Assembly: GCF_025698545.1 (NCBI RefSeq)
Contig: NC_068569.1
Span: forward strand, 4,650,001-4,714,000
Reading direction: 5' to 3'
Length of the DNA stretch: 64,000 nt
Source: Gossypium raimondii
Taxonomy: Eukaryota; Streptophyta; Magnoliopsida; Malvales; Malvaceae
In this document: positions 46,793-59,610 of the stretch, piece by piece
Numbering within the stretch: the first letter of the stretch is position 1
How the letters are laid out: each line of letters opens with the position of its first letter
Position numbers and translations under genes: made by a program
Notes under the pieces: model-generated
Database searches by the model: none
Told to the model about the DNA's origin: nothing
Seen by the model: the letters and a program-made list of their open reading frames with translations, nothing else

Positions 46793-47522
46793 TTAATCGG
46801 GCCCGATTAAAGCTTTGGGATTTTCATTTTAAGTGGTTGCGATATTTTTATTTTTACTATTTCTAAACTGAAAATTACTCCGAAAAGGCTAAAAATTTCT
46901 TTCTTTTTTTTAATGTAAGAAAAGGCTAAAAGTTGAATGAAAAATATTATATTAAATATAATTTTTAATATTTTATGCATTAAATAATAGTAATTCTTAA
47001 ATTAACAATGTGTTATTCAAATTATACATTATTATTATATTAAATATAATTTCATAATTTAATTACACTCATCTTGCCATTCATTTTTTAAATAAAAATT
47101 ATATATTTTATTTTATTTAAAATTTTATTTTTTATGATTATTATATTAACAAATCCTTATAAAAATTTCTAAATATAAAATAAAAAGTACTATAACTGTA
47201 TCACGTGGACCATCAATCACTGCCTCAGCCCTAATCCAGCAGAATCTAAATCCATTAAAATGGGAGTTGGGCCGATGTTTCTTCAAAACTGATCCATTAT
47301 ATGTAGAGACCGGAGAATCCAGTGTCGACTGGTAAGACTTGAGATGAGAGAGGAAGACAAATTACGTGCCAATGTTTCCCGCAGCAGGAAGCAAAAAACC
47401 GTTTCGCAAGCCGGCCCGGACCACACGTTTCTTTCGGTGACTTATTAGTCATTTTCACAAACGAACTGTGATCACTAGTTAGAGCTTACTATGGGTGCCT
47501 GATCTTTTTCGTACTTCTTTCT
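46793..47522. promoter_or_regulatory. Shared divergent promoter region
   Basis: This ~0.7-kb interval separates the small membrane protein gene (-) from the ABC1K gene (+). The left two thirds are AT-rich. The right third is more balanced and probably contains the ABC1K 5' UTR. No clear TATA box was seen. A bidirectional promoter is an inference from the layout. Confidence 0.4.
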
Positions 47523-50500
47523 ATGATTTGCCCGATGAGGAATGCCTTCGCCACTCTCAACCGTCAACGCCGTCTCTCCACCGGTAAGCGGTACCATTTA
47601 TTTTATCCGCTCATTATTTGGTCAATATTGATATAAATAATAATTTGATTTGCAATCTGCTCCGAGCTTAAATTCATTTGATGTTAGTGTTGTTATAGTA
47701 TTTTTGTTTATGGGGGAAAAGTAATTTTAACCGGTGAGTTTTAGGATTGTGAAAGTTGGGCATTTCTGGAACTTCCCACCAATCTAATGTTTGATTGGAT
47801 CATTTTTGTTTCTAAGGACGACTTTTGACTGCGTGTATTTAGTAATGTTCTTGCAGTTTGTCTTTGCGACCTTTGTGGGATGCAAATGTAATTCTTACGT
47901 TTATGTTGGTTAAACTTCACCTCTTGCAGCAGTACACCATGATAGACCTATTGGAACCATGTTACGTCGTTCTGTTTCTCTGGAAGTTCAGATGGAAATT
48001 GGAATCGGAAGGACACCGGATACTTGGCGTCCATCATACTTGTTGCAACGAAATGTGTAAGTGCATGGATATTTACCACTTACTTTTGATGCTCGGAATT
48101 GCACTCAGTAAGTGCTAATGAATAAATAAATCGGTACTGTGAATGTGGTGCTTCTAATCTGTTTATGCTGTAAAGCTTTTTTGTACAGGTTTTCTAAGGG
48201 TTTTGTCAGTGTGCATGGGGAGAGGCCTTCTGCCGAGTATGCAAAGTTGAGGAAAGAATCACTGGAAAGTGAATTCGGGCATATTGTTGGAACACACAGC
48301 TCCAAAAGAGTGTCTGTTGTCTACCGATTTGGTCCATTTTTGGCATTGTACAGAGCAGCAATCATTTCATTTCATGTATTGAAGTTGACCATTTGGCGAT
48401 TTTTTTTTCGAGACATTAAAGAGCGTGCTTCCAAGGTATTATAATAATTATTATATTCTTAAGTTTAACCATGTTTTGATGAATAATTTGAATTGTTTCT
48501 ATTATTCTTGGATGCAAACAAATGCACCCTATATGGAGCATGGTCTGGCTAACTTTATACTAAAAGTTTACATGTTTTAAATGTTGCAATTTTGTGTTAT
48601 TTGAGCCTGGAATTTGTTAAAACTATCACATCTTTCTATGAATAAGCCTTCTTGTTTTGGTCACTACTAACTTACTGCAATTTTTACACTATTTCAGTTT
48701 CGGGAGACTCTAATTCGCTTGGGTCCTTTCTACGTTAAGGCGAGCTACTTTATCTGTGCTTTATCATTTTCCGTAACTTTTTTTATTAAGTTGCTTATTG
48801 GGTTTTGTTTATTCTAGTTTCTCTTTACCATAGTTTACAAAATTTAGCAAACTTAACTGTTCAATCCTGCTTTTTTTGTGTCATTGAATCCAATTGCATG
48901 AAATTTTCTACTATGGATCTGAACTCTGAATATTGATGTCAATTTTTGTAAGGAGTTTGAAGATTCGATGGTTGCTTATAGACGTTAGGTTAGACTGTAG
49001 ATATGCTTTGCTCATATTTGTTTTATTGTTTGCTTTTGTATCCAAATAAACTTTCTTTTCTTTTCTTTTTTAAATTCTGGGAGCAGAAATCTTACCTATT
49101 TTATTTATCTTAATCCTCCTGGGTTGAACTTACAATTTTGGCCTAATTTTATTTGGGTATATAGCTTGGGCAGGCTCTGAGCACTAGACCAGATATATTG
49201 CCACCTGTTTATTGCCAAGAACTTGCTAAGTTACAGGTACAAAACCGTTTCTGCATGGTTGCACCTATAATTATGGCTCATATCAAGATTTGTTACTGAT
49301 TGACTTTAGCAGTGATCTTTGTTCCTTGGTGGATCTTCTTCTTCTTCTTCTTCTTTTTTCTGATTTGAAGCTCTTATGTTAATGCCAGGACCAAATTCCC
49401 CCATTTCCAACCCATGTCGCAATAAAATCTATTGAAAATGAACTCGGTATTCCAGTTTCAGAAATATTTGCTGATATAAGCCCGGAACCTATTGCCGCTG
49501 CATCTATAGGACAGGTGTATAAAGGTCAGACAACCATGTCTGTGAAACAGAAAACAATATATCTGTTCTTTGTTTCCCATTCTATCTATCATTTTCTTAC
49601 GTTGAAAACATTCCATCTTTCTAATAGCACCCTTTTGACTACTTTTTTGAGAATTGTAAAACTGAATACTTGCTCCATTGCTTTAAGTCTTGCAGCTCAC
49701 CTTCATTCTGGAGAACTTGTAGCTGTTAAAGTACAGAGGCCTGGTATTTCACTCTTGTTGACCCTTGACGCATTGTTATTCCACATGATTGGGGGCCAAT
49801 TAAAGCGATTTGCAAAAGCCCGCAAAGATTTGTTAGTTGCTGTAAATGAAATGGTGAGTCCTCCTTGTTTTGGGTGTGCAGATATTCCAATAATGTGTAC
49901 ATTTATATCATCAGTTATTATTTATGCATTTGTAAATAATATATCAGGTTTTGATCTTTGCAATAGATGCGCTTGGCATCTGGATTTTATGACTCTTGCT
50001 ATTTTGTGTATACAATGCAACTTGCATTGTTAATTTTCATATTGTTTTTGCAAAGTACCTGCATTTGTACTATCATCTTTTCATTAATGAGATTGTACAT
50101 TCTTATGGACATCTTCAGGTCTCTTTTAAATGAACAGGTAAGACACATGTTCGATGAAATCGATTACATCTTGGAGGCAAGAAATGCCGAACGCTTTGCC
50201 TCTCTTTATAGTGACTGCCCTAGTAAGTATATATAATTGCGTGTGGACCCTAAAGTTCATGTTAAGTAATTTTAAGGTGATCAATTGATATGGGATTTAT
50301 TCTATTGTTTAGGCTTCTCTGAAAGTAGAAAAATTAAAGGGGTTAACTTGTAACCTGTACATGACCTGACATCATCTTTTGTGTGTCATTTGCTTGTATG
50401 GTTGTTTTAAACTTTTATAGTATTCTGTGGAGTTCAACTTCACAAATTCACTTTAAAGGAACAAAAAGTTTTAAGGTAGATGTTGGAAGTTTTAACTCCT

Positions 50501-53318
50501 GTTAGTATAACCTTTTGCTGCACTTTGTCCTAATGATTTATCAGTGGTTATTTATGTCCATACAACGTCCTTATGAGTACAGTTCATGGCCAAACTTGTA
50601 ATCAAAACTCTAAAGATGGGATTACCAACAAAACCAAAAATGCAAGCGGAATAAAAGTGCCAAAAATATACTGGGATCTCACTCGAAAAGCTGTGCTTAC
50701 AATGGAATGGTTAGATGGAATTAAGCTTACAGATGAAACTGCCCTGAAGAAGGCATGTCTGAACCAAAGGGAACTGATTGACCAGGTTTAATCCATTGTT
50801 TTATTTCAGCTTTTGTCCGTTCAATACTCATTAGTTTTGCTCCGTATGTATGGTCTGTGTTTAGTCTGACTTTACCCGCCTTTTCATGTGTTGTTAGGGA
50901 GTATACTGCTCTTTGAGACAATTGCTTGACGTTGGGTTTTTCCATGCTGATCCACATCCAGGAAACCTGTTTGCTACTAGCAGTGGCTTCCTTGCATATT
51001 TAGACTTTGGGATGATGGGAGATATCCCTCGCCATTATCGTGTAGGACTTATTCAAGTGGTAAGAGCCGTTCTATTGATAATTATACCAGGTTGCTTCTT
51101 TAAATATCATTGTAGTCATGACTGGTCTCCTACAGCAACTAGGGCATAGGCTTGCATGAAGCTAAATAATATTTCAAAACTGAAATTTTATCTTTTTCCT
51201 CTAACTCTTGAGCAGAAAACAATTTTTTTCCTTTTATTAAAGACGACTCAACTAGTGTTTGCTTGTGAAAGTTTATAGTAGTATTTTTATTGATGTCGAT
51301 GTTGAAAAAATTAATGGAATGAGTAAAGCAGTAGTTATTAACCTAGGCTCTAAGTAGTCTTCACCTGGTTACTATTCCATGCACATGTCAAAATCTTCCT
51401 TTTCATCTTTTATTCTTTAGCATGTTTTATTATTTTGTAATCCTCCCTTTACATCTTTGCTACTTTTAACATGTTTGTTATTTTCCGCATCTTGATCTTG
51501 TGTTTTGTGAATGTTGATGCTGAGATTTGATGGTTATTTCCATGAGCTTGTATTTGTGTTGATAAGTTCTTGCTTCTCTCAGCTTGTGCACTTTGTTAAT
51601 CGTGACTCTCTGGGATTGGCAAATGACTTTCTTTCTTTGGGATTTATTCCTGAAGGAGTTGATATACAATCTGTGGCTGATGCATTGCAGACGTCTTTTG
51701 GGAAGGGTACACAACGATCTCAAGACTTCCAGGTTTTTGCTTGTAGTCTTCTTACCTTGTTATTCAGATTTGTTTCCTGGCAAATAGGTATAATAAGCAC
51801 TTAAAAATGCCACTCTGTTGTAGATTTTGTAGTTCTACAAGTTTGTCTGTTGTTGTTATTATTTTAATAAATAAATGGTTCTCGTTTTCTTTCTTAAGTA
51901 AAATGATGAAACTTGACAGTTGTGGGGAAATATTTGCATCAAAGATTGTAAGCAACTGCTGGAACATATTACTTTGTTGTGTTGCATAATTATATCAAGT
52001 ATCCATTTGCACTGCCTTAAGATGAGGCCAAAATAGCATTTCTGCATTTAAACAATTGGGTTACAGCGTGAGATTTATTTATTAATCTCGTTAAGATCTA
52101 CATATCTATTTATATCTCCAAAGTTTGCATGACGGCTCCTATAAGACATTTTATTCTGTGCTGGTCACTTGTCTCATCCATATTATAGTTTCTGTTTTAC
52201 TATTTTCATAAGTAAAAGCTTGACGCCTGTAATTTCTTTCTGTTGCTTTGGATCACAGAGTATAATGAACCAGTTATATGATGTCATGTATGATTTTAAC
52301 TTCTCTCTTCCCCCGGACTATGCTTTAGTGGTAAGAGCTCTTGGTTCACTAGAAGGGACAGCTAAAGTTCTTGATCCTGATTTCAAAGTTGTTGAAAGTG
52401 CATACCCTTTTGTGATTGGGAAGCTCTTGGCTGATCCAAATCCTGATATGAGAAAAATTTTAAGGGAACTTCTCATCTGTAATAATGGATCCATTAGGTG
52501 GAACCGCCTAGAGCGCTTGGTAGGCGTTTTCTCTTTAGTTATTATAAATGCAGAGTAGTCCATATTTACAATGAAATTATATCTGCTAGTAACATATGTC
52601 TGTTTTAGTTCACGATTTGGCTTCATGCCTTTAATGACTGGGGTTCATCTTGTGTCAGATAGCAGCAATATCAGAACAGGCATCTGAATCGTCTGAGGAG
52701 CCTCCTAAGTCTGAAGAAAAAGGTTCGCATCCCATGGGATGGAAGTCATTCGATATGCATGCTGTTGTTGCTGCCACCGAAGATCTCCTGCTTTTTATTC
52801 TATCTGAGAAGGGTCAAATGGTGCGGGTTTTCCTCCTGCGTGATATAATTAGAGCAGCAGATATATTTCTACAGGATGAAGTTATGGGTTGTAGACTAGA
52901 TGCTGAAAGTAAAGCAAGAAAAACTTCAGAATCAGAGGTTTTTATATCTTCTTTATTAATCCCATACACTTTAAGTATAGCTTTAATTAACATAAAAGCA
53001 ATTTATATGCAATTTGGGTAAATTGATGTGTTTGGTTTGTTCTAATGTTGGCAGGATGATGCGATTATGAGAAGAGTTATGAATGGGTTTGGATCACTGA
53101 AAGAAGCAGTGAAGTTGGGCCCAGAGGTGTGGACCCCAATGTTCATCCGCATAGCATTGAACCCACAAACCCATAGGTTTTTTGCAGACGTGATATCGGC
53201 CTTGATGATGCGGCTCAGCAAGAAATTTCCAGACACTTTCTGGGTTTGCATGTCTACCCTAATTCACAGGGTGGCAAAATCCCAACCACCTCACACTCCA
53301 TCCCACCCTAGTACATAA
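47523..53318 (+). CDS. ABC1/ADCK (UbiB-like) atypical kinase, organellar
   Basis: This is an ABC1-family atypical kinase (ABC1K/ADCK/UbiB), a family tied to quinone and lipid metabolism in mitochondria and plastids. Fourteen exons join in frame to 748 aa: 47523-47583, 47930-48056, 48189-48435, 48698-48739, 49165-49236, 49389-49524, 49696-49853, 50138-50222, 50583-50785, 50898-51059, 51583-51732, 52259-52519, 52659-52937 and 53055-53318. The N-terminus ([16 protein letters not shown]) is basic without acidic residues, as in a mitochondrial presequence. Landmarks are KLGQ of the KxGQ motif (159-162), the AAAS loop (219-222), VAVK with Lys240, HADPHPGN (393-400) and metal-binding DFG (413-415). 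The long C-terminal extension is typical of plant members. The intron between exons 4 and 5 has a GC donor; all others are GT-AG. It is probably the equivalent of Arabidopsis At5g24970 (ABC1K10 type), judged by position and recall. Confidence 0.9.
49335..49355. repeat. (TTC)n microsatellite in an ABC1K intron
   Basis: About six TTC units between exons 5 and 6 of the ABC1K gene, in the pyrimidine-rich part of the intron. Confidence 0.8.
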
Positions 53319-54514
53319 ATAATTATAGTAAATAGGGATAGGGAGAGAAATGAGAATGATGAATTATATATGAGAGTAGGTTGGTGTTTTTAGTGTGGAG
53401 GCCTTCCATTCCGATTTATCTTTAATTAAATTAGGCGTGCTATATCATTGCCACCTGGCAACTCATGCTATCTTCCTTGTAGGATAGGATAATGTAAATA
53501 ATTTGTAAAGAAAAGAAATGGGTATAAAAGATAATAAATAATACAGTCTCAACTTTAATCATTTATATCAGACTGCTACAATTCCCGTTATCTGAGGCAA
53601 AGGGAATTGAAATTAATAAGATGATACGTTGGCAAGATTTGACACGCAGAGGCCATTATTATTATTTTCTATTTTATTATAAATATCAAGACGAGTAAGA
53701 GCAGTATCCTTGGCCTACCTTTGCATTTCTAGAGGGCGAGCTAGATTGGACGTGATTTCAATTGATTGATTTCTAAACAAAATAAAAGAAGGAAGGGACG
53801 TGATGTATCCTTCCTCTGCATGTGCACCACTTGTATGCTTCAACGTCGTTCAACCACCTAAAATAACACCACTTGGGTTGACTTAGTCTTCCTGCAATAC
53901 AGCCAAACACCCTTCGCCCCTTTTCAATTATTTTTCTTGGTTTCGTAATAAACCAAAATACAACAGAAACAGGAAGAAATAGTTTCATCTCTCTAAAACC
54001 GTCTGCTAATCTCTCTTTGTAAGTCTCCGTCTTTTTCTTTGCTTTGCTTTTCAGTTTTCCCTTCACACTTATTATGTATTCCATTTCATTTCCCTCTACG
54101 GCCCTTATCCTTCATCGAAGTATCATTTTTGTTTCCCTCCTCCTCCTATCTCACTATTATAAACTAAACTCTCATTTATTCCATTTTGATATGTTCGCTT
54201 TCAGTTAGTTTTTAATTTAATTTATTATTTGGTTATGTTTATTTAACATACTGTGCACGAGGTTGAGACCTTAAGATCTATGCATTTCAAATTGGTTTAA
54301 ATTGGCTCTGGATGTTTTGATTTCTTTGCAGGTTATATGATTCATAGTTACGCTCAAGTTTAAAATGATCCTCCCTACCTGAACAGTGATTTGGCTTTTT
54401 CCTTTTTATCTGCTAAAATATCCTTTGTCAAATACACATGTTTTTGCTATTTCCTGATTTGGAATTGGATACAAGGGTTACGACGTCTAAATTCTGAGAA
54501 ACTCAAGCGATAAT
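53319..54514. other. Intergenic DNA and probable 5' UTR intron of the PP2C gene
   Basis: The first part is the ABC1K 3' flank. 53780-54060 is less AT-rich and probably holds the PP2C transcription start. A donor-like TTTGTAAGT at 54016-54024 and an acceptor-like TTTGCAG ending at 54331 suggest a 5' UTR intron, which is common in this PP2C group. This is not proven. Confidence 0.4.
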
Positions 54515-57500
54515 ATGGGATATCTGAATTCGGTTTTGCAATCTTCAAGCCAGGTTCATTCTGAAGATCGTCCTGCCAGTGGCGGAGGCCTTAGGTAGCT
54601 GCTTTTTCTTCTCTTTTCATCATTGTTTGCTTATATCTAAAATTTTGGTTGATTGATGCTCTTTTTTGCTGTGTAAATTATTATTTTTCTAAATTCCATA
54701 TGGTTCAACATCATGTTTATTTTTTGTTCTGGTTTGCATTTCTTCTCTAATTTTAACTTATTTATTCCAAATTCTATTTTATAAATTTTTTTTATGAATT
54801 ATGAAAATATATGTTCATAATACTACTTAGTAGCTTTTCATTGGCCTGTCAAAAAAGCTTTTCATTGGAAATTAAATATTGAAACTTATCCTTTTATGTT
54901 CTACAATTCTGGATAATGTTTCTATGTAATAAATTTTCATATAGAAGAAGATCCTCTTTAAGTTAAAATCTACCAATGCATCTCAATGACATAGGGCGTG
55001 AGAAGAAGCATACAAGAAAAGAATAGAGGGAATGGAAGCAAATGAATTTTACAATTAATACATGCCTCTATAAATTTGGAAAGTTTTACATATTTTCTCA
55101 AATTTTGAGTTTGTCATGGGCTAAACTTTTGTGGATCTTTACCTTTTTAATGATGTGTGTGGGAGACATCAGCAACGGTATGAGGTATCTTTAATTTGTC
55201 ATTTACGATGCATGCAAAGCAATAATATTTCTTTTCTCATCATGATTGTGAAGTAAACTTGTGTTTGTTTCATTCTTTATGGGTCAGAATTAAAGACTTT
55301 GTCGTGTTGCCGGTATTACTCTGTCTAGAACGAATCATTGTTTGCTTCTGTTTCATGTATCTGTCTTTCTTAATCCCGAAAAGGCAGTTTATGGTCCCTT
55401 CTGGCTTTGAAGTAAATTTGTTGCATCTTGTGCATTGAAATTTTACTGTATGTTTAGTCATGTGATTTAATCCTTGCAATGGAAACTTAGATTTTGTTAA
55501 ATCTTTTTCTGGAATGAATTAAGAATAGAAATGCGTGAAGATTGAAGAAATATCTTTTGAAATGAGAATCAAGCACATAAACTATTAGATTAAAAGCCAC
55601 TTTAACATGTTTTTCTTAAATTCGATGGTTACAAGAAATATATGGTTATTGAGTTCACATATTTTCTTAAATGATGCAGTGATTTGGACAATATCTAAAT
55701 TTTAGTGTCACATTTTCTGGCTACAGTCAAAATGGAAAGTTTAGCTATGGCTATGCAAGCTCCCCAGGGAAGAGGTCTTCAATGGAAGATTTTTATGAAA
55801 CAAGGATCGACGGTGTAGATGGAGAGATAGTTGGTCTTTTTGGAGTATTTGACGGTATATCCTCTCTTACCCTTATTTATCTTTCTCTCTCTCACTCCTG
55901 CAAACATGTAACATACTAATGGTTTAGACATACTTCACCCGAGCCACAGATAAGTAAATACATTGTACCATATGTGGTGATTATTATCTGTGTTATAAAG
56001 AGCATGTATGATGTATCAATGTTCTCTTATGCTTAAGTGATTAAGGTTGCTGGACAATAAGAGTAGAACCTATACTTACTTATAATGCTACTGGTATTTG
56101 TCATCTGAAAGGATTTTATGCAGATTCTGGTATTTGTTATCTGCTCCGATATTGTAGCAGTACTTCAAGCCATTTCTCAAGGGCTTTTATTGGCTCAGGA
56201 TGGAGCATTCCCGTGGTAAACTATGAATTTCATGCTGAGGCAGTTTATACCATTGTATTCTGCCATAGAATAGTTTCTCTTACCTTGCATCCTTAGGAAA
56301 CATATCCTCCTTTGCTGAGTAACGTAAAAAAGTCTACCAGCATGGTTTGTTACTAATTGGTTAAATCAATCTTTACAAGCATGGTTGTTTCAGGTCATGG
56401 AGGTGTACGAGCTGCTGAATATGTGAAGCAAAACCTTTTCAGTAATTTGATCAAACATCCAAAGTTCATTTCTGACACCAAATCTGCTATAGGTTATTTA
56501 CTTATAACTGTATCACATGGTTGTGACTTTCCTAGTGGGTTGGCCATAACTTGCCTTTTAAATTGTGTCCAACCTCCAGCTGACGCATACAACCACACAG
56601 ATTCTGAATTTTTAAAATCAGAAAACAACCAGAATAGGGATGCTGGATCGACCGCTTCTACAGCTATTCTTGTTGGCAACCGTTTGCTAGTTGCAAATGT
56701 TGGGGATTCCCGAGCTGTTATCTGCAGAGGAGGCAATGGTAAGATTCATCTTTTTTTTTCCTTTTCTATTCTGATCCCATCTATGACAATCCATATGAAG
56801 TTGCCTTTTGTTTTACTTGTAATATGAAAGCTCACAAGGCTTACGTATGTTTCTGTATAACTTAACAATCTTATGTAATTGCTCGCTCGCCCATTTTTTT
56901 TTTTGTTTGTAAATTTGTTGATTTTTTTTGAAAATCTTGGTTAAATTATTATGTGATTGCTGAGTATCTTTTATACATGGTTTATCTATTGCATTCCCTC
57001 TTTCAGCTATTGCTGTGTCTCGTGATCACAAGCCTGATCAAAGTGATGAGCGACAACGGATTGAGAACGCAGGAGGATTCGTCATGTGGGCTGGTGTGGA
57101 CTTACATCTCTCCATTTCTCTTTCCTGTCTTACCATCCTGTCCTTTTTCTGTTTAAGCTTTTGCTATGATGTGTTAAAATGCTTGCAACTGAAATTATAT
57201 CTGTAGGAACTTGGAGAGTGGGAGGTGTTCTTGCTGTTTCTCGTGCATTTGGTGACAGACACTTGAAGCAGTATGTTGTTGCTGATCCAGAAATTCAGGT
57301 CTGTTTAGAAGACTTGGTTGAAATATGCCGAGTTCCTGAGATGTAATCGTACATCATAATTAAGATAGAAAACCGTAATGCACAAACCCAACATGAAAAC
57401 TCTATAGGATTCCAAATTGAGAGATGAACTATAATTTATATGGGTATTAAAGTTTCATGTTCTTTTACTAGGATTTCTATTGACTTTGAGTATTTTGTAA

Positions 57501-57964
57501 TCTGATATGAACTTTGGAGGTTGCAGGAGGAAAAGATTGACAACTCTCTTGAGTTCCTTATACTTGCAAGTGATGGACTATGGGATGTTGTTTCAAATGA
57601 GGTATGAAATGGTTTGTTCAGTTAAAGCCTCTTATCTTTACTAACATATCCCAGAATCCATTAGTGTTTCTGTCAAAGCTTAATTGATAGTAGATTGACG
57701 AAAATTGTTGTAATCGTGGATGGTATTCTCCTTAACCTTTTTTGTTTTAATCGAAGAAATGAAGCGTAGCTAATAAACTTCTGCTTTGCCTTTGACCAGG
57801 AGGCAGTGGCAATGATAAAGCCAATACAGGATCCAGAGCAGGCAGCAAAGCAGCTGATGCAAGGGGCATACCAGAGAGGTAGCGCAGATAATATCACTTG
57901 CGTGGTGGTCCGATTCTTGGTCAATCAAGGGGGTTCCTCTCGCAATGCTTCTGCGACTGCGTAA
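54515..57964 (+). CDS. Protein phosphatase 2C (PP2C59/69/71-type)
   Basis: A PPM-type Mn/Mg-dependent Ser/Thr phosphatase. Eight exons join in frame to 294 aa: 54515-54594, 55727-55854, 56394-56492, 56580-56738, 57007-57093, 57207-57298, 57527-57601 and 57800-57964. The N-terminus [18 protein letters not shown] is the hallmark of the Arabidopsis PP2C59/69/71 group. It carries Gly2, but not a strong myristoylation context. Metal-site residues are Asp69 and Gly70 in VFDGHGG, Asp231 in LASDGLWD and Asp270 in [19 protein letters not shown] and [10 protein letters not shown] are also present. The C-terminal tail after VVVRF is short (about 17 aa), shorter than I recall for the Arabidopsis proteins. 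All splice sites are GT-AG. Intron 1 is about 1.1 kb. Its place next to the ABC1K and COL genes matches the At5g24940 (PP2C71) neighbourhood as I recall it. Confidence 0.95.
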
Positions 57965-58344
57965 GCAAGCTATCCCTTCCCGCCATGGTTTTAGGTTTTG
58001 GGTATGTGGCTGATGGGTAAAACTGAGGGTTAATGAACTTCAATACTAATAGTAATAGCTAGTGAAAGAGAATATATAACAAACGTGCGCAGGCTACTGA
58101 TGTATATTACATCTGTTTCCGAAGCGATGTGCTCGTGTAAAGGGGTTTCAGACACCAACTCTACTTATGTATGTTGTAAATGTAGTAATACTTCTCTTGC
58201 TCTAGTTAGTGCATCTGTGATGTTGCTTTCCACCATCACTTTCTTTCTTTTCTTTAATCATCCTTGGGAGCTGAATTTTGATAACCAACTCATTTCATCT
58301 CTAAAATTATATAGTTTCTCCCAAAACCATTGAACTTTTGTAAA

Positions 58345-58762
58345 ATATGTTACCATAACAATATTTTTTTTTAATGAATGATGAAATTCATTAATTCAAA
58401 AAAGCAGTTAAATTGTTACAAAAGAAAAAAAAAATTGTACAATAATTTTAAGCTATACAAACAAATTAACCGATAATACTTTAAGAAGTACAAAATGAAG
58501 TATTAATAAGATTAGTTCTATTGATTGGTCTTTCTCTTAAACGAGCTCGCACAATCTCTTTAATTTGCACCAAAGATAGCATCTTTAGTCAAGAAAGATG
58601 TGTTAAAATACCTCTTGTTCTTTTGTCTCCATATCACATACAAATATGCACTCTAATCAAGCTTGAGTATAGCAACAAGCAGCAAAAATTTTCTTTTTAA
58701 GTTTCAAAATCGCCCAAGCTAACTCTTGGTTTAAAATTTTTACATCCCTAACTGCCACACCA
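58345..58762 (-). mobile_element. 5'-truncated LINE fragment (3' end with zf-RVT-like region)
   Basis: Read on the minus strand, the segment encodes pieces such as GVAVRDVKILNQELAWAILK and a later A-Y-x-W/R-type stretch (LECIFVCDMETKEQ). These resemble the zinc-binding tail at the end of plant LINE ORF2. The open frame is interrupted. It ends toward 58345 in a T/A-rich tail (AATGAATTTCATCATTCATT and A-run on the minus strand), as plant LINE 3' ends do. It is dead and truncated. Confidence 0.55.
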
Positions 58763-59394
58763 CCTTTAAAAAACTGATTAATAAATATGCTAATTTAAAT
58801 ATTTTAATTTTTTAATAAAAAAGATAATTTATTTTAATTTTAATAAAATAAAATTCATTTAATGTTTTTTACAGTTAATTTACCTATTTATGTTATTCAA
58901 TAGTTAAAAATTTTATATTAAATAAAATTAAAATAATTATGAAATACATTTAAAATAATAAATGTTAAAAAATTTCAAATAAATTTTTTTAATGTTTTAT
59001 GAAAGAAAAATGAGATGTGACTAGAAAGAAGGAAATCACCAAAATAGCCTTTGCATGTCTACCACACGTGATCTTTGAAGACCTAAAACAAAAAGTGTCG
59101 GATAATTAATTTGTTGAATAATAGTCACCCAAACAAAAATGTATGCGAATCTACAACTGAATAATATGCATGATATATCCACTCAAGTGTCGGATTGTTT
59201 TTTACCTTACAAATTAATTGTAAAGGCTTGAATTTTAAACCTTAACCTGCCAACAAAAAAACTTCATACCCATTTTAGTTTGACTCGTAGATTAAAAATA
59301 TATACTAAATCATTTTCTCAGCAAAAATGGACTTGATTGACAATTTTGATTTCCTTAATTGTGGAGGCATAAGGCAAAAAAGTCGATAAAAGAG

Positions 59395-59610
59395 GATTCA
59401 GATCATCAAGACGAATGAATCAACAAGACAAATAAGCCATCTTGTATGACGAGCGAACCTTTGATGTTTTCATCATCATCAAGTCAAAAATCGAAATAAA
59501 AACAAACACGGGAAAACGTGCGTTAACAAATAGAGAGGGCTCATAGCATCAAGAAATAATCGACAAGGCAATTTTTTGCCATTACGTACGACGAGCGAAC
59601 CTTGATATAA
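59395..59610. repeat. Imperfect direct repeat pair
   Basis: AGCCATCTTGTATGACGAGCGAACCTTTGATG near 59428 recurs as GCCATTACGTACGACGAGCGAACCTTGAT near 59578, about 150 bp apart. Each is preceded by a related TCAAGA..GAC stretch. It is non-coding and its origin is unknown. Confidence 0.5.
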
